From Methylobacterium oxalidis (GTDB lineage Bacteria; Pseudomonadota; Alphaproteobacteria; Rhizobiales; Beijerinckiaceae), in contig NZ_BJZU01000052.1 of assembly GCF_007992195.1 (NCBI RefSeq), forward strand, positions 22,187 through 86,186: DNA of 64,000 bases, written 5' to 3'. Position 1 is the stretch's first letter; every line of letters starts with the position of its first letter. This document shows positions 36,212 to 44,960 of the stretch, piece by piece. Made by a program: the position numbers and the translations under genes. The notes beneath the pieces are model-generated. The model was given only the letters and a program-made list of their open reading frames with translations. It was not told where the DNA came from and did not search any database.

Positions 36212-36724
36212 TCAGCTGTCGGCCTTGGAGCCGCCGAGCGTCAGGTCGAGGTAGGTCTTGGTCACCGGCTCGATCAAAGCCGCGATCTCGTCGGCCGCCT
36301 TCGTCTCCTCCTCGACCGCTGCCCGGAAGAACGACACTTGGTCGGACTTGCCGGCCCGCTCCGCGATGACGGTCAGCGAGCGATAGGCCGCGACCTGATC
36401 GTACTGGTAGGCGTAGCCCGCGTAGAGATTCTTCAGGGTCTCGTCCTGGGCCGCAGCGTGAACGGCCGCGCCGATGGAGCCCGCCACGCTTGTGACGGTC
36501 TCCTTCAGCGTCGAGGGGCTCTCGCCAATGGCGCCCAGCGCCTTGTCGAGACGGTCGATCTGGACCTTCGTCGTCTCGACGTGGCGGCGCAGGACGGCGG
36601 CGTATTCGGGATAGCGCTCCAGGCCGGAGAGTTGCCGCTCCATCTGCTCGAGGCCCTGCTTCTCCAGCGCGCGGGTGTTGCGAAGGGCTCCCGCGTAGAT
36701 CGTGCCGATGTCCGTGCTGGCCAT
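36212..36724 (-). CDS. YciE/DUF892-type ferritin-like protein
   Basis: A 170-residue four-helix protein. The start (DIGTIYAGALRNTRALEKQG) and the Glu/His content (ERQLSGLERYPEYAAVLRRH, EEETKAADEIAALIEPVTK) follow the DUF892 ferritin-like family (YciE), whose members bind two metal ions and are often stress-induced. A longer in-frame start is possible, but ATG 36724 gives the usual length. Not tightly linked to neighbours. Confidence 0.8.
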   Translation of the reverse strand: MASTDIGTIYAGALRNTRALEKQGLEQMERQLSGLERYPEYAAVLRRHVETTKVQIDRLDKALGAIGESPSTLKETVTSVAGSIGAAVHAAAQDETLKNLYAGYAYQYDQVAAYRSLTVIAERAGKSDQVSFFRAAVEEETKAADEIAALIEPVTKTYLDLTLGGSKADS

Positions 36725-36897
36725 GCCGCTGAAACTCCTGGTTGTGTTGGGATCCGCCCGCCAACGTGAGCGGCTGTGCGGCGTTCCTGGCCCGGCCTGC
36801 GGCGGATGCGCCACGTCACGCTTGGGCCGCCTCACGCCCGGACGGCGGCGCGACCGCGTTCAGGTGCCGGGGCGGCCGTCACTCCCGGAGATCGCTG

Positions 36898-36993
36898 CTA
36901 GGGGCCCGGGGGCCGGAGCAGCACCAGAACGAGGACGGCTGCGAGCACCATCAGGATCGCGGCCATCCCGTAGTGATCGACGAGAGACTGCAT
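36898..36993 (-). CDS. One-helix membrane microprotein
   Basis: A 31-residue peptide, MQSLVDHYGMAAILMVLAAV continuing into LVLVLLRPPGP, almost entirely one membrane helix. GGAGAAGCGGTGACGCC precedes the ATG. Function is unknown. Confidence 0.55.
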   Translation of the reverse strand: MQSLVDHYGMAAILMVLAAVLVLVLLRPPGP

Positions 36994-37118
36994 GGCGTCA
37001 CCGCTTCTCCGGCGGCGCCGGCAGGCTTGCCGTGCGCGTCGCGGTTCTCTCCAGGTGCCCGCTTGCCATGATGTCGCGCCTGTTCCCAACCCGTTCCGCT
37101 GGGCCTTATAGCGTGCCG

Positions 37119-37604
37119 ATGTCCGCTGCCACCTCGATCTTCGCTCCCGACGACGTCGCCCATGTCATCCAGGTCGCCCTGGCTCCGGCCTTCCTGCTGA
37201 CCGCGCTCGCCACCCTTCTCAACGTCTTCTCGACCCGTCTCGGGCGCGTGGCCGACAAGGTCGATGCCGCGGCGGCGACCGTGCTCGGTGCGGACCCCGC
37301 CGAGGCCGAGCGGATCTCGCGTCAGCTCTCCTACCTCCGCCGCAGATCCTTCGTGCTCGACGTGGCCGTCGTGCTCGCCTCCCTCGGAGGGATCATGACG
37401 GGCATCGCGGTCCTGACCCTGTTCGTGGGTGCGCTGAGGGACGCAGCCACGGCCTCGGTCCTGTTCGCTTGCTTCGGTGCGGCTCTGGTCTGCACGGTTG
37501 CCGCCGTAGCGGCCTTCCTCGTCGAGATCCTGATGGCCGGACGAGGCGTCCGCCACGAAGTCGACCGCCAGAAGGAGCAGGCCGGCGACCTGGGCGCGGC
37601 CTGA
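37119..37604 (+). CDS. DUF2721 family membrane protein
   Basis: A 161-residue protein with three membrane helices: HVIQVALAPAFLLTALATLL, a second near VLDVAVVLASLGGIMTGIAV and a third near FACFGAALVCTVAAVAAFLV. Between them lies a charged loop (NVFSTRLGRVADKVDAAAAT). This is the layout of DUF2721, a family without known function. ATG 37119 has a weak ribosome site; a longer start at about 37069 is possible. Confidence 0.8.
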   Translation: MSAATSIFAPDDVAHVIQVALAPAFLLTALATLLNVFSTRLGRVADKVDAAAATVLGADPAEAERISRQLSYLRRRSFVLDVAVVLASLGGIMTGIAVLTLFVGALRDAATASVLFACFGAALVCTVAAVAAFLVEILMAGRGVRHEVDRQKEQAGDLGAA

Positions 37605-37895
37605 CCCCTGTCGCGGCGGGGCAGCGGCTCCAGTCACGCTCCTCATCCGACCTTGAGGGGGGCAGGATGAGCGGCTCGAGAACGCGATTTGTTCCTGGCC
37701 GCCCTCGAACAGCACCTGGCCTAAGGGATGGCCTCCTGTTCAAGTCCGGGAGCGACCGTGACCCGCTGCCGGCTTCACGCCGGATCTGATTCCGGGAAGG
37801 GCTCGGCGGCGAACCGGACATCGCGGATCGCGAGCTTGAGCTTCTGGTGGCCGCCCTTGGTGAGGGGAGGCCGAGCAGGTGGAAGGTGACGTGCT

Positions 37896-38125
37896 ATGAG
37901 CCGGGCCCTTGGGAGCCGCCTGCGGAAGATCGAGGAGCGGCACCAGCCCAAGAATGCATTCGGCCATCTCGGCTTTGGGCCCGCCATCACGATCATCCCG
38001 GAGAACGACGAGGACCAAGCGCAGCAGCTCGCGGCGCTGGAAGTGCCGGGCAGTGCCGGCGTGGTCAGTTCGTCATCGCTTGGCGCATTGTCGATCCACC
38101 CGCCTACCGCAGGCCCCACGCATGA
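37896..38125 (+). pseudogene. Frameshifted copy of the 76-residue gene at 60517
   Basis: The frame starts MSRALGSRLRKIEERHQPKN and continues HLGFGPAITIIPENDEDQAQ. It then loses register near 38050, where one base is missing relative to the intact copy. In the shifted frame it continues QFVIAWRIVDPPAYRRPHA, exactly as the intact paralogue ends. The lesion is a single-base deletion, so the inactivation looks recent. The following gene is also a copy of the gene that follows 60517. Confidence 0.8.
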
Positions 38126-38373
38126 CCATCGCGAACCTGTCGAAGCCACTGGAGAAGATCGAAGCCGCGCGCCACGTCGGGCAGCCCACCAAGATCATCG
38201 CGAACTATCCCGTGGGGGACGAGGAAGCCCGCGACGCCTCGGTGAACTGGCGGCAGTGGGTGGCGGAGGAGCGAGCATCCGTGAAGGGCAAGGTGCTCTG
38301 GCTGATGCAGCCGCCGCTCACGGTCGAGGAGTGGGCGGCGCGTTACACGCCGCAGGAAGGGCAGGTGCACTGA
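38122..38373 (+). CDS. Small coiled hypothetical protein (module copy)
   Basis: An 83-residue protein, MTIANLSKPLEKIEAARHVG at the start and LTVEEWAARYTPQEGQVH at the end. It is paralogous to the gene at 60744 (same start, NWRQWVA and LTVEEW motifs) and its last third recurs as a fragment at 61714. It overlaps the end of the frameshifted gene before it by ATGA. Such short helical proteins accompany DUF5681 genes in mobile elements; the function is unknown. Confidence 0.7.
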   Translation: MTIANLSKPLEKIEAARHVGQPTKIIANYPVGDEEARDASVNWRQWVAEERASVKGKVLWLMQPPLTVEEWAARYTPQEGQVH

Positions 38374-38460
38374 ACGGTTCCACTGAGGTCTCAAACGTTC
38401 GCCGACAGCGCGTCCCAGAAGCCCGAAACCGATCTCTTGGAGTGGGTTTGGAACGGTCCG
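38244..38460 (+). repeat. 217-bp imperfect direct repeat, left copy
   Basis: This segment covers the end of the 83-residue gene and 87 bases beyond it. It aligns without gaps to 61714-61930, with 34 mismatches in the last 210 bases (about 84% identity). Similarity ends abruptly at both sides. The copies are in the same orientation, 23.5 kb apart. Confidence 0.85.
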
Positions 38461-38610
38461 CCCCACAAGAGTGCGCGGCAGAAACTAACCCCTGTGATGG
38501 CGCCGGGCTCACATGGGTGCAAGATAGCTCGCATCATCAGCGGGCCCGCCACAGGTGCTGATGGCCGGGAGAGACGTGCGCTTCCACCTGCGACGCAAGG
38601 TGAAGCTGCC

Positions 38611-39357
38611 ATGTCCTCAGCTCCCGACGACCACTCCCTCGACATGCTGATCCGTAAGCTGGAGAGCATCGCCACGCTCTCCGACGAGGAGCGGCAGGCC
38701 ATCCGCAGCCTGCCGGCCAAGACGCGCGTTCTTCAACCGCGTCAAGACATCGTGCGTGACGGCGACAAGCCCTCGCAGTGCTGCCTGATCCTCGATGGCT
38801 GGGCCTACCGCTACAAGCTGATCGGGGGAGGGCGCCGGCAGATCTTCTCGTTCCATGTGGCCGGCGACATCCCGGACCTGCAGAGCCTGCGCCTCCACAC
38901 CATGGATCACAGCCTGGCCACGCTGACACAGGCCACGGTCGCCTTCCTGCCCCACGAGAGCCTGCGCGACCTGACGACCCGCTTTCCCAGCCTCACAGCG
39001 ATCCTCTGGCGCGACACGCTGATCGATGCGGCGGTCTTCCGCGAGTGGATGACCGGCATGGGCCGACGCGACGCGTTCGAGCGGATCGCGCACCTGTTCT
39101 GCGAGCTGTACCTGAAGCTGCAGGCGGTCGGACTGGCCCAAAGCTATCGCTGTCCTCTGCCGATCACCCAGGTGGATCTTGGCGACGCGCTGGGTCTCTC
39201 GAACGTGCACGTCAACCGCGTGCTGCAGGAGATGCGCGGGCGAGGGCTGATCACGCTGCACAGCGGCACGCTGGTGATCGAAGCTTGGGATGAACTTATG
39301 CGGGCCTGTGAGTTTGACCCGACGTACCTGCATCTGGAGAAGCGAGCGGCTGCATGA
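38611..39357 (+). CDS. Crp/Fnr family transcriptional regulator
   Basis: A 248-residue regulator with a sensor barrel (about residues 35-140: CLILDGWAYRYKLIGGGRRQ, FHVAGDIPDLQSL) and a C-terminal helix-turn-helix (ITQVDLGDALGLSNVHVNRV). It is a clear paralogue of 9806 and 50958. The FNR-type Cys cluster is absent. It overlaps the next gene by ATGA, so both products are likely translated together. It follows the left copy of the 217-bp repeat and may have been moved with it. Confidence 0.87.
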   Translation: MSSAPDDHSLDMLIRKLESIATLSDEERQAIRSLPAKTRVLQPRQDIVRDGDKPSQCCLILDGWAYRYKLIGGGRRQIFSFHVAGDIPDLQSLRLHTMDHSLATLTQATVAFLPHESLRDLTTRFPSLTAILWRDTLIDAAVFREWMTGMGRRDAFERIAHLFCELYLKLQAVGLAQSYRCPLPITQVDLGDALGLSNVHVNRVLQEMRGRGLITLHSGTLVIEAWDELMRACEFDPTYLHLEKRAAA

Positions 39358-39614
39358 CCCTGAGACTGCAGCCAGTCTGTGTCCGGACGGGCAGCACCGA
39401 CGCCGAGAGCCAGCTCGTCTTCGAGGATGGCTCTCTCGTCGCGGTTCTGACCCACCTCTCGGATGAGTACGGCGACGAGGCAGGCATGTGGTTCCTGGAG
39501 GTGGGGTTCGGGCCGGTCGATGATCCACGCTCGCCCAAGTTCACTGACCTTGATGAGGCTCAGAACTGGATCAGGCGCAAGCTGACCGACTTCTCGGCAC
39601 ACGGCGGTCCATAA
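39354..39614 (+). CDS. Hypothetical protein coupled to a Crp-like regulator
   Basis: An 86-residue protein with the look of a small alpha/beta fold (QLVFEDGSLVAVLTHLSDEY, MWFLEVGFGPVDDPRSPKFT) and a last helix (DEAQNWIRRKLTDF). Its ATG lies within the stop of the Crp-like gene (ATGA), suggesting translational coupling and perhaps a role with that regulator. No family was recognised. Confidence 0.72.
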   Translation: MTLRLQPVCVRTGSTDAESQLVFEDGSLVAVLTHLSDEYGDEAGMWFLEVGFGPVDDPRSPKFTDLDEAQNWIRRKLTDFSAHGGP

Positions 39615-39857
39615 CGCCCAGTCGGCGAATGGCCGAGACTGGAGCCGCAGCTTCGGACAGGGTCAAAAGAGCGGACGTCCCAGCCCTGCCGGCGAAGTCA
39701 CTGATCAGCCTTCGTGACATCTTCGCGCGAGACGTTCACTCACGTTGTGGCACGCTCCTCTCCGATCTGCGTACACGTGGACTATCGTTGGCTTTGAACT
39801 CGGGCGTCAGCGACTGCGAGACCTGCGTGCTCCCGCCTACTGTCCGCGGAGAGCCAC

Positions 39858-40109
39858 ATGCCGCGCTACTTTTTCGATGTTCACGACAGCGGTCCTCAGT
39901 TCGACGATAGGGGAACTGTGCTTGCGGGGCCGGACGAGGCATGCGCGAAGGCCAAGTCCCTCTTGGCGAGCATCGCACACGAGGACATTCCCAAAGGTGC
40001 CGACCAGCACACGTTCATGGCGCAGGTGAGGGACGAGGATGGCAACTCCATCTACGCGGCCACACTGACGTACTCCGGCATCCGGTCGCAGCGGCAGAGG
40101 CATCCGTGA
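39858..40109 (+). CDS. DUF6894 family protein
   Basis: An 83-residue protein with the typical opening MPRYFFDVHDSGPQFDDRGT, a helix (DEACAKAKSLLASIAHEDIP) and a strand pair (FMAQVRDEDGNSIYAATLTY). This is the standard DUF6894 fold. Function is unknown. CGGAGAGCCAC precedes the ATG. Confidence 0.85.
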   Translation: MPRYFFDVHDSGPQFDDRGTVLAGPDEACAKAKSLLASIAHEDIPKGADQHTFMAQVRDEDGNSIYAATLTYSGIRSQRQRHP

Positions 40110-40847
40110 CTGAGAAGGCCAATCACGTTGGCTGGGCGACGAGATGTGATGTCCAACAAGCAGACCGACACTGATCGGCATCTGAAACGGCCCCCAGCGC
40201 GGCCGCACATGACAGTGCATCACAAGCCCGAGCCGTGAACCCAGGACCCTGAGTGGCACGAGTCAGCCGGCCGAACCGGGGAGAACAAGACCACACGTTC
40301 GAAGGCAGAGCGGAGGCGCTGAGACGCCGCTCGTTGCATCGTTGGATGATGCGCCATGGCATGTCAGCCAAGCGGCGAAGACCCGTCAGCCCGCCCGGTT
40401 CACCGGAGCTGGCTTTCTCTTGCCGCGCCTCCCCTGCGTGAGCTCCCGGGCTCTGGCACAGTGTCAGGGTGTCCTTGCTGAGGGTGCCCATCTTGGCATG
40501 GCTCCGCTGGCTGACGATCACCGTCGGTTCGCTGGCAGAGCCGCATCTCCTTCCCAGGCTGTCCACTGGCCCCGCAGCCGAACGGCTCGTGGCGCCTTTC
40601 GTTGATGCCAGCGCTGCAGCCGACTTCATGCTCATCACAAGAACGCGAGGACCGGGGCAGTTGCGCAGAGGATGAGATCAGTTTCTCCTCACCGCCAGTG
40701 CCGTCAGGCTCATGAGAAATTCGCATAGTTTAACGCAGCCGGGGCCACGCTGAGGTAGGTGGCCTACAATCGCGGCGACGGTCACCGGCAGCACCGCGAG
40801 TGAGGGTCAAAGCCCCCGCCGTGCAACGCCACGACCCGGGTCCCTCA
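40110..40847. other. Long intergenic region between two DUF6894 genes
   Basis: 738 bp. Long frames on both strands exist but have no ribosome sites or recognisable content. A 29-codon frame at about 40150 and a 68-codon frame at 40469 were considered and not called. Nothing else supportable is seen. Confidence 0.3.
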
Positions 40848-41108
40848 ATGCCGCGCTACCACCTCAACGTCTACGACGGCGTGAGCCGACCTGATGCGGA
40901 GGGCGTCGACCTGCCGGATTGGCAGGCCGCGCGTGTAGAAGCGATCCGAAGAGCCGGCGAGTTTCTCAAGGAAGATGCACAGCGCGTGGCCCTCGGCGAG
41001 GACTGGCGCATCGAGGTGACCGACCACACCGGTCTGATCCTGTTCCAGATGACCTTCCTGGTGGTCGAGGCACCTGTGATGCTGAGAGGCACCCCTCCTG
41101 CGCCTTGA
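40848..41108 (+). CDS. DUF6894 family protein
   Basis: An 86-residue protein starting MPRYHLNVYDGVSRPDAEGV, followed by a helix (DWQAARVEAIRRAGEFLKED) and a strand pair (WRIEVTDHTGLILFQMTFLV). Same family as 39858. Its stop lies one base before the GTG of the response regulator, so the two are probably one transcript. Confidence 0.85.
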   Translation: MPRYHLNVYDGVSRPDAEGVDLPDWQAARVEAIRRAGEFLKEDAQRVALGEDWRIEVTDHTGLILFQMTFLVVEAPVMLRGTPPAP

Positions 41109-41109
41109 T

Positions 41110-41511
41110 GTGACGCGAGCTTCGGCAGGGATAGAACGCCTGCGCGTGCTGATCGTCGACGACAACGTGTTCTACGCTGAGGCACTGCGCGTCCTGCTGG
41201 AACGGGAGCGGCACGACGTGGTCGGCGTGACAGACCACGCCGCTGAGGCTCTGGCCGTATCGCGGGCCGAGCAGCCTGATCTCGCGCTCGTGGACCTGAC
41301 GCTCCGCGATGGCTGCAGCGGCCCCGAACTTGGCCGCTGCCTCGCTCGTGAGGGCGTGTGCGTCCTGTTCCTCACGGCGACGCCGGGTTTGGCGCCGATG
41401 GGTGAGTTGGGTCTCCTCGGCGTGCTCCCGAAGCCGGGTGGCGACGCTCGCCTGCTGCGAGCGATCGCAACGGCTCGGGATCACCTCCGCCACCGCAAGG
41501 CCCGCATCTGA
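41110..41511 (+). CDS. Single-domain response regulator
   Basis: A 133-residue receiver domain without an output domain. The acidic pocket D17-D18 (VLIVDDNVFYAEAL), the phospho-acceptor D62 (LALVDLTLRDG), Thr/Ser at LFLTAT and K108 (VLPKPG) are all present, so it should be phosphorylated by a partner kinase not in this window. It starts with GTG directly after the DUF6894 stop. Such stand-alone receivers often act by protein-protein contact. Confidence 0.87.
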   Translation: MTRASAGIERLRVLIVDDNVFYAEALRVLLERERHDVVGVTDHAAEALAVSRAEQPDLALVDLTLRDGCSGPELGRCLAREGVCVLFLTATPGLAPMGELGLLGVLPKPGGDARLLRAIATARDHLRHRKARI

Positions 41512-41749
41512 ATGAACAGCATGGTCGACGATGGCCTCAGATTGTCTCTCGTCACGCTTCACCTGCGCAAATGTCCGAGTGTCGCCGCCTGGCGCAGACT
41601 GGATGAGCTAGGGGCGGCCTGGAGGGGCACGCTCCCGGCGCGGCCCCGCCGGCCTCCTCAAGCGCGAGCATCGACTGGCGGGGTCGCATTTCTCATCGAG
41701 ACGGTCGTTAGGTGAGAGCCCTGCAATCTGTGGGGCTGAGGCGCCGTCG

Positions 41750-42046
41750 ATGGATTGCGAAGATCTGATGAAGTTGCAGCCTGGGCTCCTCTATCGCACA
41801 CGCGACGGCCGAACCGCGGGCCCTATCGAGCGGACCACCGTCAGTGATCCGCACCCATGGACAGGGTCGGTTGAAGGCGAGCGCACAGCTGGCGTCTGGA
41901 CCGACGAGGGCCAGTTCTTCTCAAGTGGCTCGTTCCACAATCTGGATCTGGTGGGACGCATACATAGATCTCGCGACAAGGCGATCGATCAGATCACGCT
42001 GGAAGATTACCGCCGCGGCGTCGCCAAACTTCGAGCCTTGCTCTAA
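41750..42046 (+). CDS. Hypothetical protein, phage/element type
   Basis: A 98-residue protein (LLYRTRDGRTAGPIERTTVS, WTDEGQFFSSGSFHNLDLVG) ending in a helix (DYRRGVAKLRALL). The pattern of RDG..GP, a W.DEG motif and a LDL segment is seen in short proteins of phage and mobile-element regions. Function is unknown. Confidence 0.6.
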   Translation: MDCEDLMKLQPGLLYRTRDGRTAGPIERTTVSDPHPWTGSVEGERTAGVWTDEGQFFSSGSFHNLDLVGRIHRSRDKAIDQITLEDYRRGVAKLRALL

Positions 42047-42370
42047 CGGGGCTGCTGCCCGCTGAGTTTGCCTACAAGGCGCGCCCTCTTCGGCAGGCAT
42101 GCGGTCAAGACGGTGGTGATTGACAGCCTCGACGGCTCCCAGCCGAAGCTGCGTCGTCAGCGATGGGCGATCCCAGCTTGGGGGTAGACCAGATCCATAA
42201 CGCTCAGCCAGCGAAGGGCTAGGGTTGGTCGGTCAGGTGGGCTCTCAGGCGCTTCGTGCGGAGCGGATAAACCACTGTGTGCGTCGCCCTACCGAGCACA
42301 GCCGGGCCGGAACCCCACCGGCGTGGGGCGCATGACTTCGCTGGTGCTACCGAACGTCTGAGGGGGCCGC
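42047..42370. other. Intergenic region
   Basis: 324 bp without a supportable gene or element. Confidence 0.3.
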
Positions 42371-42592
42371 ATGAGCCGCGCCCGCGCCATCCTCGCCGGT
42401 TTCGGCTTGGCGTTCTCGTCGGCCATGGCGCAGGACCTCAACATCACCCGCGCATTCGACGATCTGCATGACGCCGCCCGTGCCCAGAGGCAGGAGGCTG
42501 AGGCCCTACGACGGCTCCAAGTGATCCAGCGAGAACGCGTGCGGCGAGCCGAGGAGCAAGCCCGTCGCCAGATCGAGCGTGACAGCCGATAG
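42371..42592 (+). CDS. Small secreted helical protein
   Basis: A 73-residue protein with a signal-like start (MSRARAILAGFGLAFSSAMA) and a charged helical remainder (DDLHDAARAQRQEAEALRRL, ERVRRAEEQARRQIERD). It would be exported as a short coiled coil. No family was recognised. GGGGGCCGC precedes the ATG. Confidence 0.6.
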   Translation: MSRARAILAGFGLAFSSAMAQDLNITRAFDDLHDAARAQRQEAEALRRLQVIQRERVRRAEEQARRQIERDSR

Positions 42593-42810
42593 CCTGCTCC
42601 GTTAGACCGGCGCGGCGTTTTCAGCGTCGCTTGCTCGCACGGGTGAGGATCGCCCGTTCCTCCGTCCGATCTCAACGGATTGTCGGCGCCGTCTAACAGG
42701 CGCAGCGTTGTCCCGCGCCCTGCGGCGCGACGCGGGTGTGGCAGTCATCGGCCCGGCACGCCACCCATCCCCGACGATGCCGAGGTCGGTGACCCGCCCC
42801 AGCCTGCCGC

Positions 42811-43029
42811 TTACGCGACCGCCCGCTCCGCCGCGTGACGCCACTCATCACGCTCACGCTCGGTTTCGGAAAGTCGGGCCCGCAGCATCTCGATTTCGGC
42901 CTGTAGGTCCCCGGCGTCGACTGCCATCTAGATGCACTGCTCCTGCGCCTCGGCAAGCTGCAAGTGTAGCGCTGCGTTCTCCGCTGCGAGGGCGAGCAGT
43001 TCGGCTTCCAGCGCGTGAGCATCCGTCAT
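42811..43029 (-). pseudogene. Coiled-coil protein interrupted by an amber codon (or two tandem ORFs)
   Basis: Two short frames lie head to tail in the same register, separated only by TAG and then ATG: a 33-residue piece (MTDAHALEAELLALAAENAA ... AEAQEQCI) and a 38-residue piece (MAVDAGDLQAEIEMLRARLS ... WRHAAERAVA). Both are heptad-like Leu/Ala/Glu helices, as if one protein of about 72 residues had been cut by a nonsense codon. Because ATG follows the stop directly, both halves could still be made. No ribosome site is clear. Confidence 0.5.
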
Positions 43030-43357
43030 CGAGCGGCTATCGGCCTGCGAGACGCCTCCATCAAGGCCGTATCATCCTGGCAAGGCTGAGCGGTTTAGCA
43101 CGAGATGAGGCTGCCCTGCCGCCCCGATCTGATCACGGGCCGGCGGGGCGTGTCGTGTCCACACGACGCTGACCGGGCCGGTACGCAACATGGCCAGCGG
43201 ACAGGGTTCAGCGCGGCGGTTGGTCGAACCTAAAAGGGTCAGGATCGGAGTAGGCCCAAGCCGAGACCCACGCTCGCCATCCGAGGGCAGCTTGACAGCA
43301 CCGGGATAGCGGGCGTCTGCGCGATCCGCGCGGCAACCCCACGCAAGCTCACTTCTC
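43030..43357. other. Intergenic region
   Basis: 328 bp without a supportable gene or element. Confidence 0.3.
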
Positions 43358-43849
43358 CTAAGGCGGCGGGAGGTTGTTCTTCACGAGGTACCGGAGCCCG
43401 CGATCAAACGAGGTATCGTTGTCGCCGCGAATATCCACACTGTAAGCCTTCTCGGGTGTGTTGGCCTTGAGGTCCTTCACGTACACGTTGATGTTGAGGA
43501 TCAGGTTCGAGACCTTCTGGATCTCGCCCGTGATGACCACATCGGCACCGAGCTTCTTGGCATACTCCTCAGCGCAGCCGTTGCAGTGTCGCAGGTCGGG
43601 CCCCTTCACAACCTCGGTTTTGACCGGGGCAGTCGAAACGATCTGATACCGCCCGCTATCCTGCAGTAGTGAGCGCAGCAGGTCGCTCAACGGGCCGAGC
43701 CGAGCCTTGTCGGCATCTGTTGGCCCTTGAATTCCCAGGTTGGCGAGCTGGAAATCGAACACCGCGGCCTTAGGGGGCTCGGCATGAGCGGCCGAGGCGG
43801 TGAGAAGCATCGCAGTGAGAGCGAAAAGCAGCCGGACCTTGGCCTGCAT
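43358..43849 (-). CDS. DUF2380 domain protein, exported
   Basis: A 163-residue protein: signal peptide (LLFALTAMLLTASAAHA), then a Rossmann-like domain with AAVFDFQLANLGIQ, SDLLRSLLQDSGRYQIVSTA, a CNGC pair and KLGADVVITGEIQKVSNLIL. This is the DUF2380 pattern. The function of the family is not established. ATG 43849 follows GAGGACAAGATATC. Confidence 0.85.
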   Translation of the reverse strand: MQAKVRLLFALTAMLLTASAAHAEPPKAAVFDFQLANLGIQGPTDADKARLGPLSDLLRSLLQDSGRYQIVSTAPVKTEVVKGPDLRHCNGCAEEYAKKLGADVVITGEIQKVSNLILNINVYVKDLKANTPEKAYSVDIRGDNDTSFDRGLRYLVKNNLPPP

Positions 43850-44006
43850 GGATATCTTGTCCTCATTTGTGTAGGGCGGAACGCATATCCGCACGTCGCG
43901 ATCGATGCTCGTATCGGCCGGGCTTGCTCGAACGGAACGGCCCGAAGTTGTTCGAGTAGAGTGGCTTCAGGATCTTGGAACGTGTTGCGAGAGTGCGCCT
44001 ACTAGC

Positions 44007-44291
44007 TCATTGGAGCGATCCGGGTTGAAGCTCCTTCCATTCCTCAGCCTTTGGAGGCGGCGTCAGGTTCCCGCCAGGTGCGGTCGGCGCCGTCAGGTGG
44101 AAATGCTTTCGATCGTCCGTGACGGCCTCCGCCAGCCCACCGATGACGTCCACGATGCCGCTCGTAGCCAAGTAGACGGGCAAGTTGATGGGAGCGCGGG
44201 ACAGGACCCTGATGCACTCCTTCCGCCAGAGCGCGGCGCGGTCGAAGAAGTCCCGCTGCTCAGGCCCGACAAAGATCCGACTGCGCGGCAC
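44007..44291 (-). CDS. Hypothetical protein
   Basis: A 94-residue frame with GTG start (MPRSRIFVGPEQRDFFDRAA). Mixed helix and strand content; ends in a Pro-rich tail. No family or good ribosome site was seen. It lies in a low-GC zone near an integrase remnant and may be mobile-element cargo. Confidence 0.45.
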   Translation of the reverse strand: MPRSRIFVGPEQRDFFDRAALWRKECIRVLSRAPINLPVYLATSGIVDVIGGLAEAVTDDRKHFHLTAPTAPGGNLTPPPKAEEWKELQPGSLQ

Positions 44292-44462
44292 GCAATGGCC
44301 AAGCTGCTGATGTAATCATACGACGATACAAACTCAAAGAAACGCTGTTTAGACTGATTTTAAATCAACCACGTTAAGATTTATACCAAATTGTAAGGAA
44401 AAGAACGGCAGAAATTTTGCCCGAGCGTCGCGGAATGCTAGGTTCTCAGCATCTCATACAAA

Positions 44463-44711
44463 TTGCTGAGCTTGCCTGTGCATGACAACAAGCACCATCT
44501 CCCACATACGTGTGTCATCTACGACCCGCCCGCCCCGAATGTGCCCTGGCTCTTGGCGTTCTTCGGACCGGATCGAGAGCTTTTGTCCGCCGAAGCGTTC
44601 GAGACAGTATCTGCAGCACTGAACCGTCTGTCGAATTCCGTGAACGTGTTCATAGAGGCTGCGCCAAGGGGGCCGGGTCAACGTGTGTGGCGCGTGAAGC
44701 TTGCTGACTGA
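44463..44711 (+). CDS. Hypothetical protein
   Basis: An 82-residue frame ([40 protein letters not shown]) ending WRVKLAD. The start is uncertain: TTG 44463 or an internal GTG. It has a mixed alpha/beta look. A 170-bp AT-rich stretch precedes it. Not recognised. Confidence 0.5.
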   Translation: MLSLPVHDNKHHLPHTCVIYDPPAPNVPWLLAFFGPDRELLSAEAFETVSAALNRLSNSVNVFIEAAPRGPGQRVWRVKLAD

Positions 44712-44728
44712 ACTGGAGGTGAGCGCCC

Positions 44729-44960
44729 TTACAGGAAGCCGCTCCCCGAGCGATCCTTGAAGGCGTTCGCGCGTCGGATGTAGCCCACCACCGTCCGCGG
44801 GTCGCGACGTCCGGACGATTCATGATCCGGGCGAGGTCGGCGCCGCGCTCGGCGGCAGTGCTGATGTGGCCGGCCCGCAGAGAGTGTGCTCCGAAGGCTC
44901 GGGCATCAAGGCCTCCTTCAAACTCAACGATGGGATCTGCGCTGCCACGCATGGTTGAGG
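44729..44960 (-). pseudogene. Tyrosine recombinase (integrase) C-terminal remnant
   Basis: The minus strand encodes [20 protein letters not shown] and ARIMNR, the HxLR box of phage-type integrases. The register is then lost at about 44810, where one base is missing. In the next frame the conserved [12 protein letters not shown] with the catalytic Tyr and the end GSGFL before a TAA can be read. The N-terminal part is absent. It marks an old integration event. Confidence 0.75.

Noticed and set aside
40150..40240. A 29-codon frame between two DUF6894 genes
   Set aside because: No ribosome site and no paralogue; chance open frames of this size are common at this GC.
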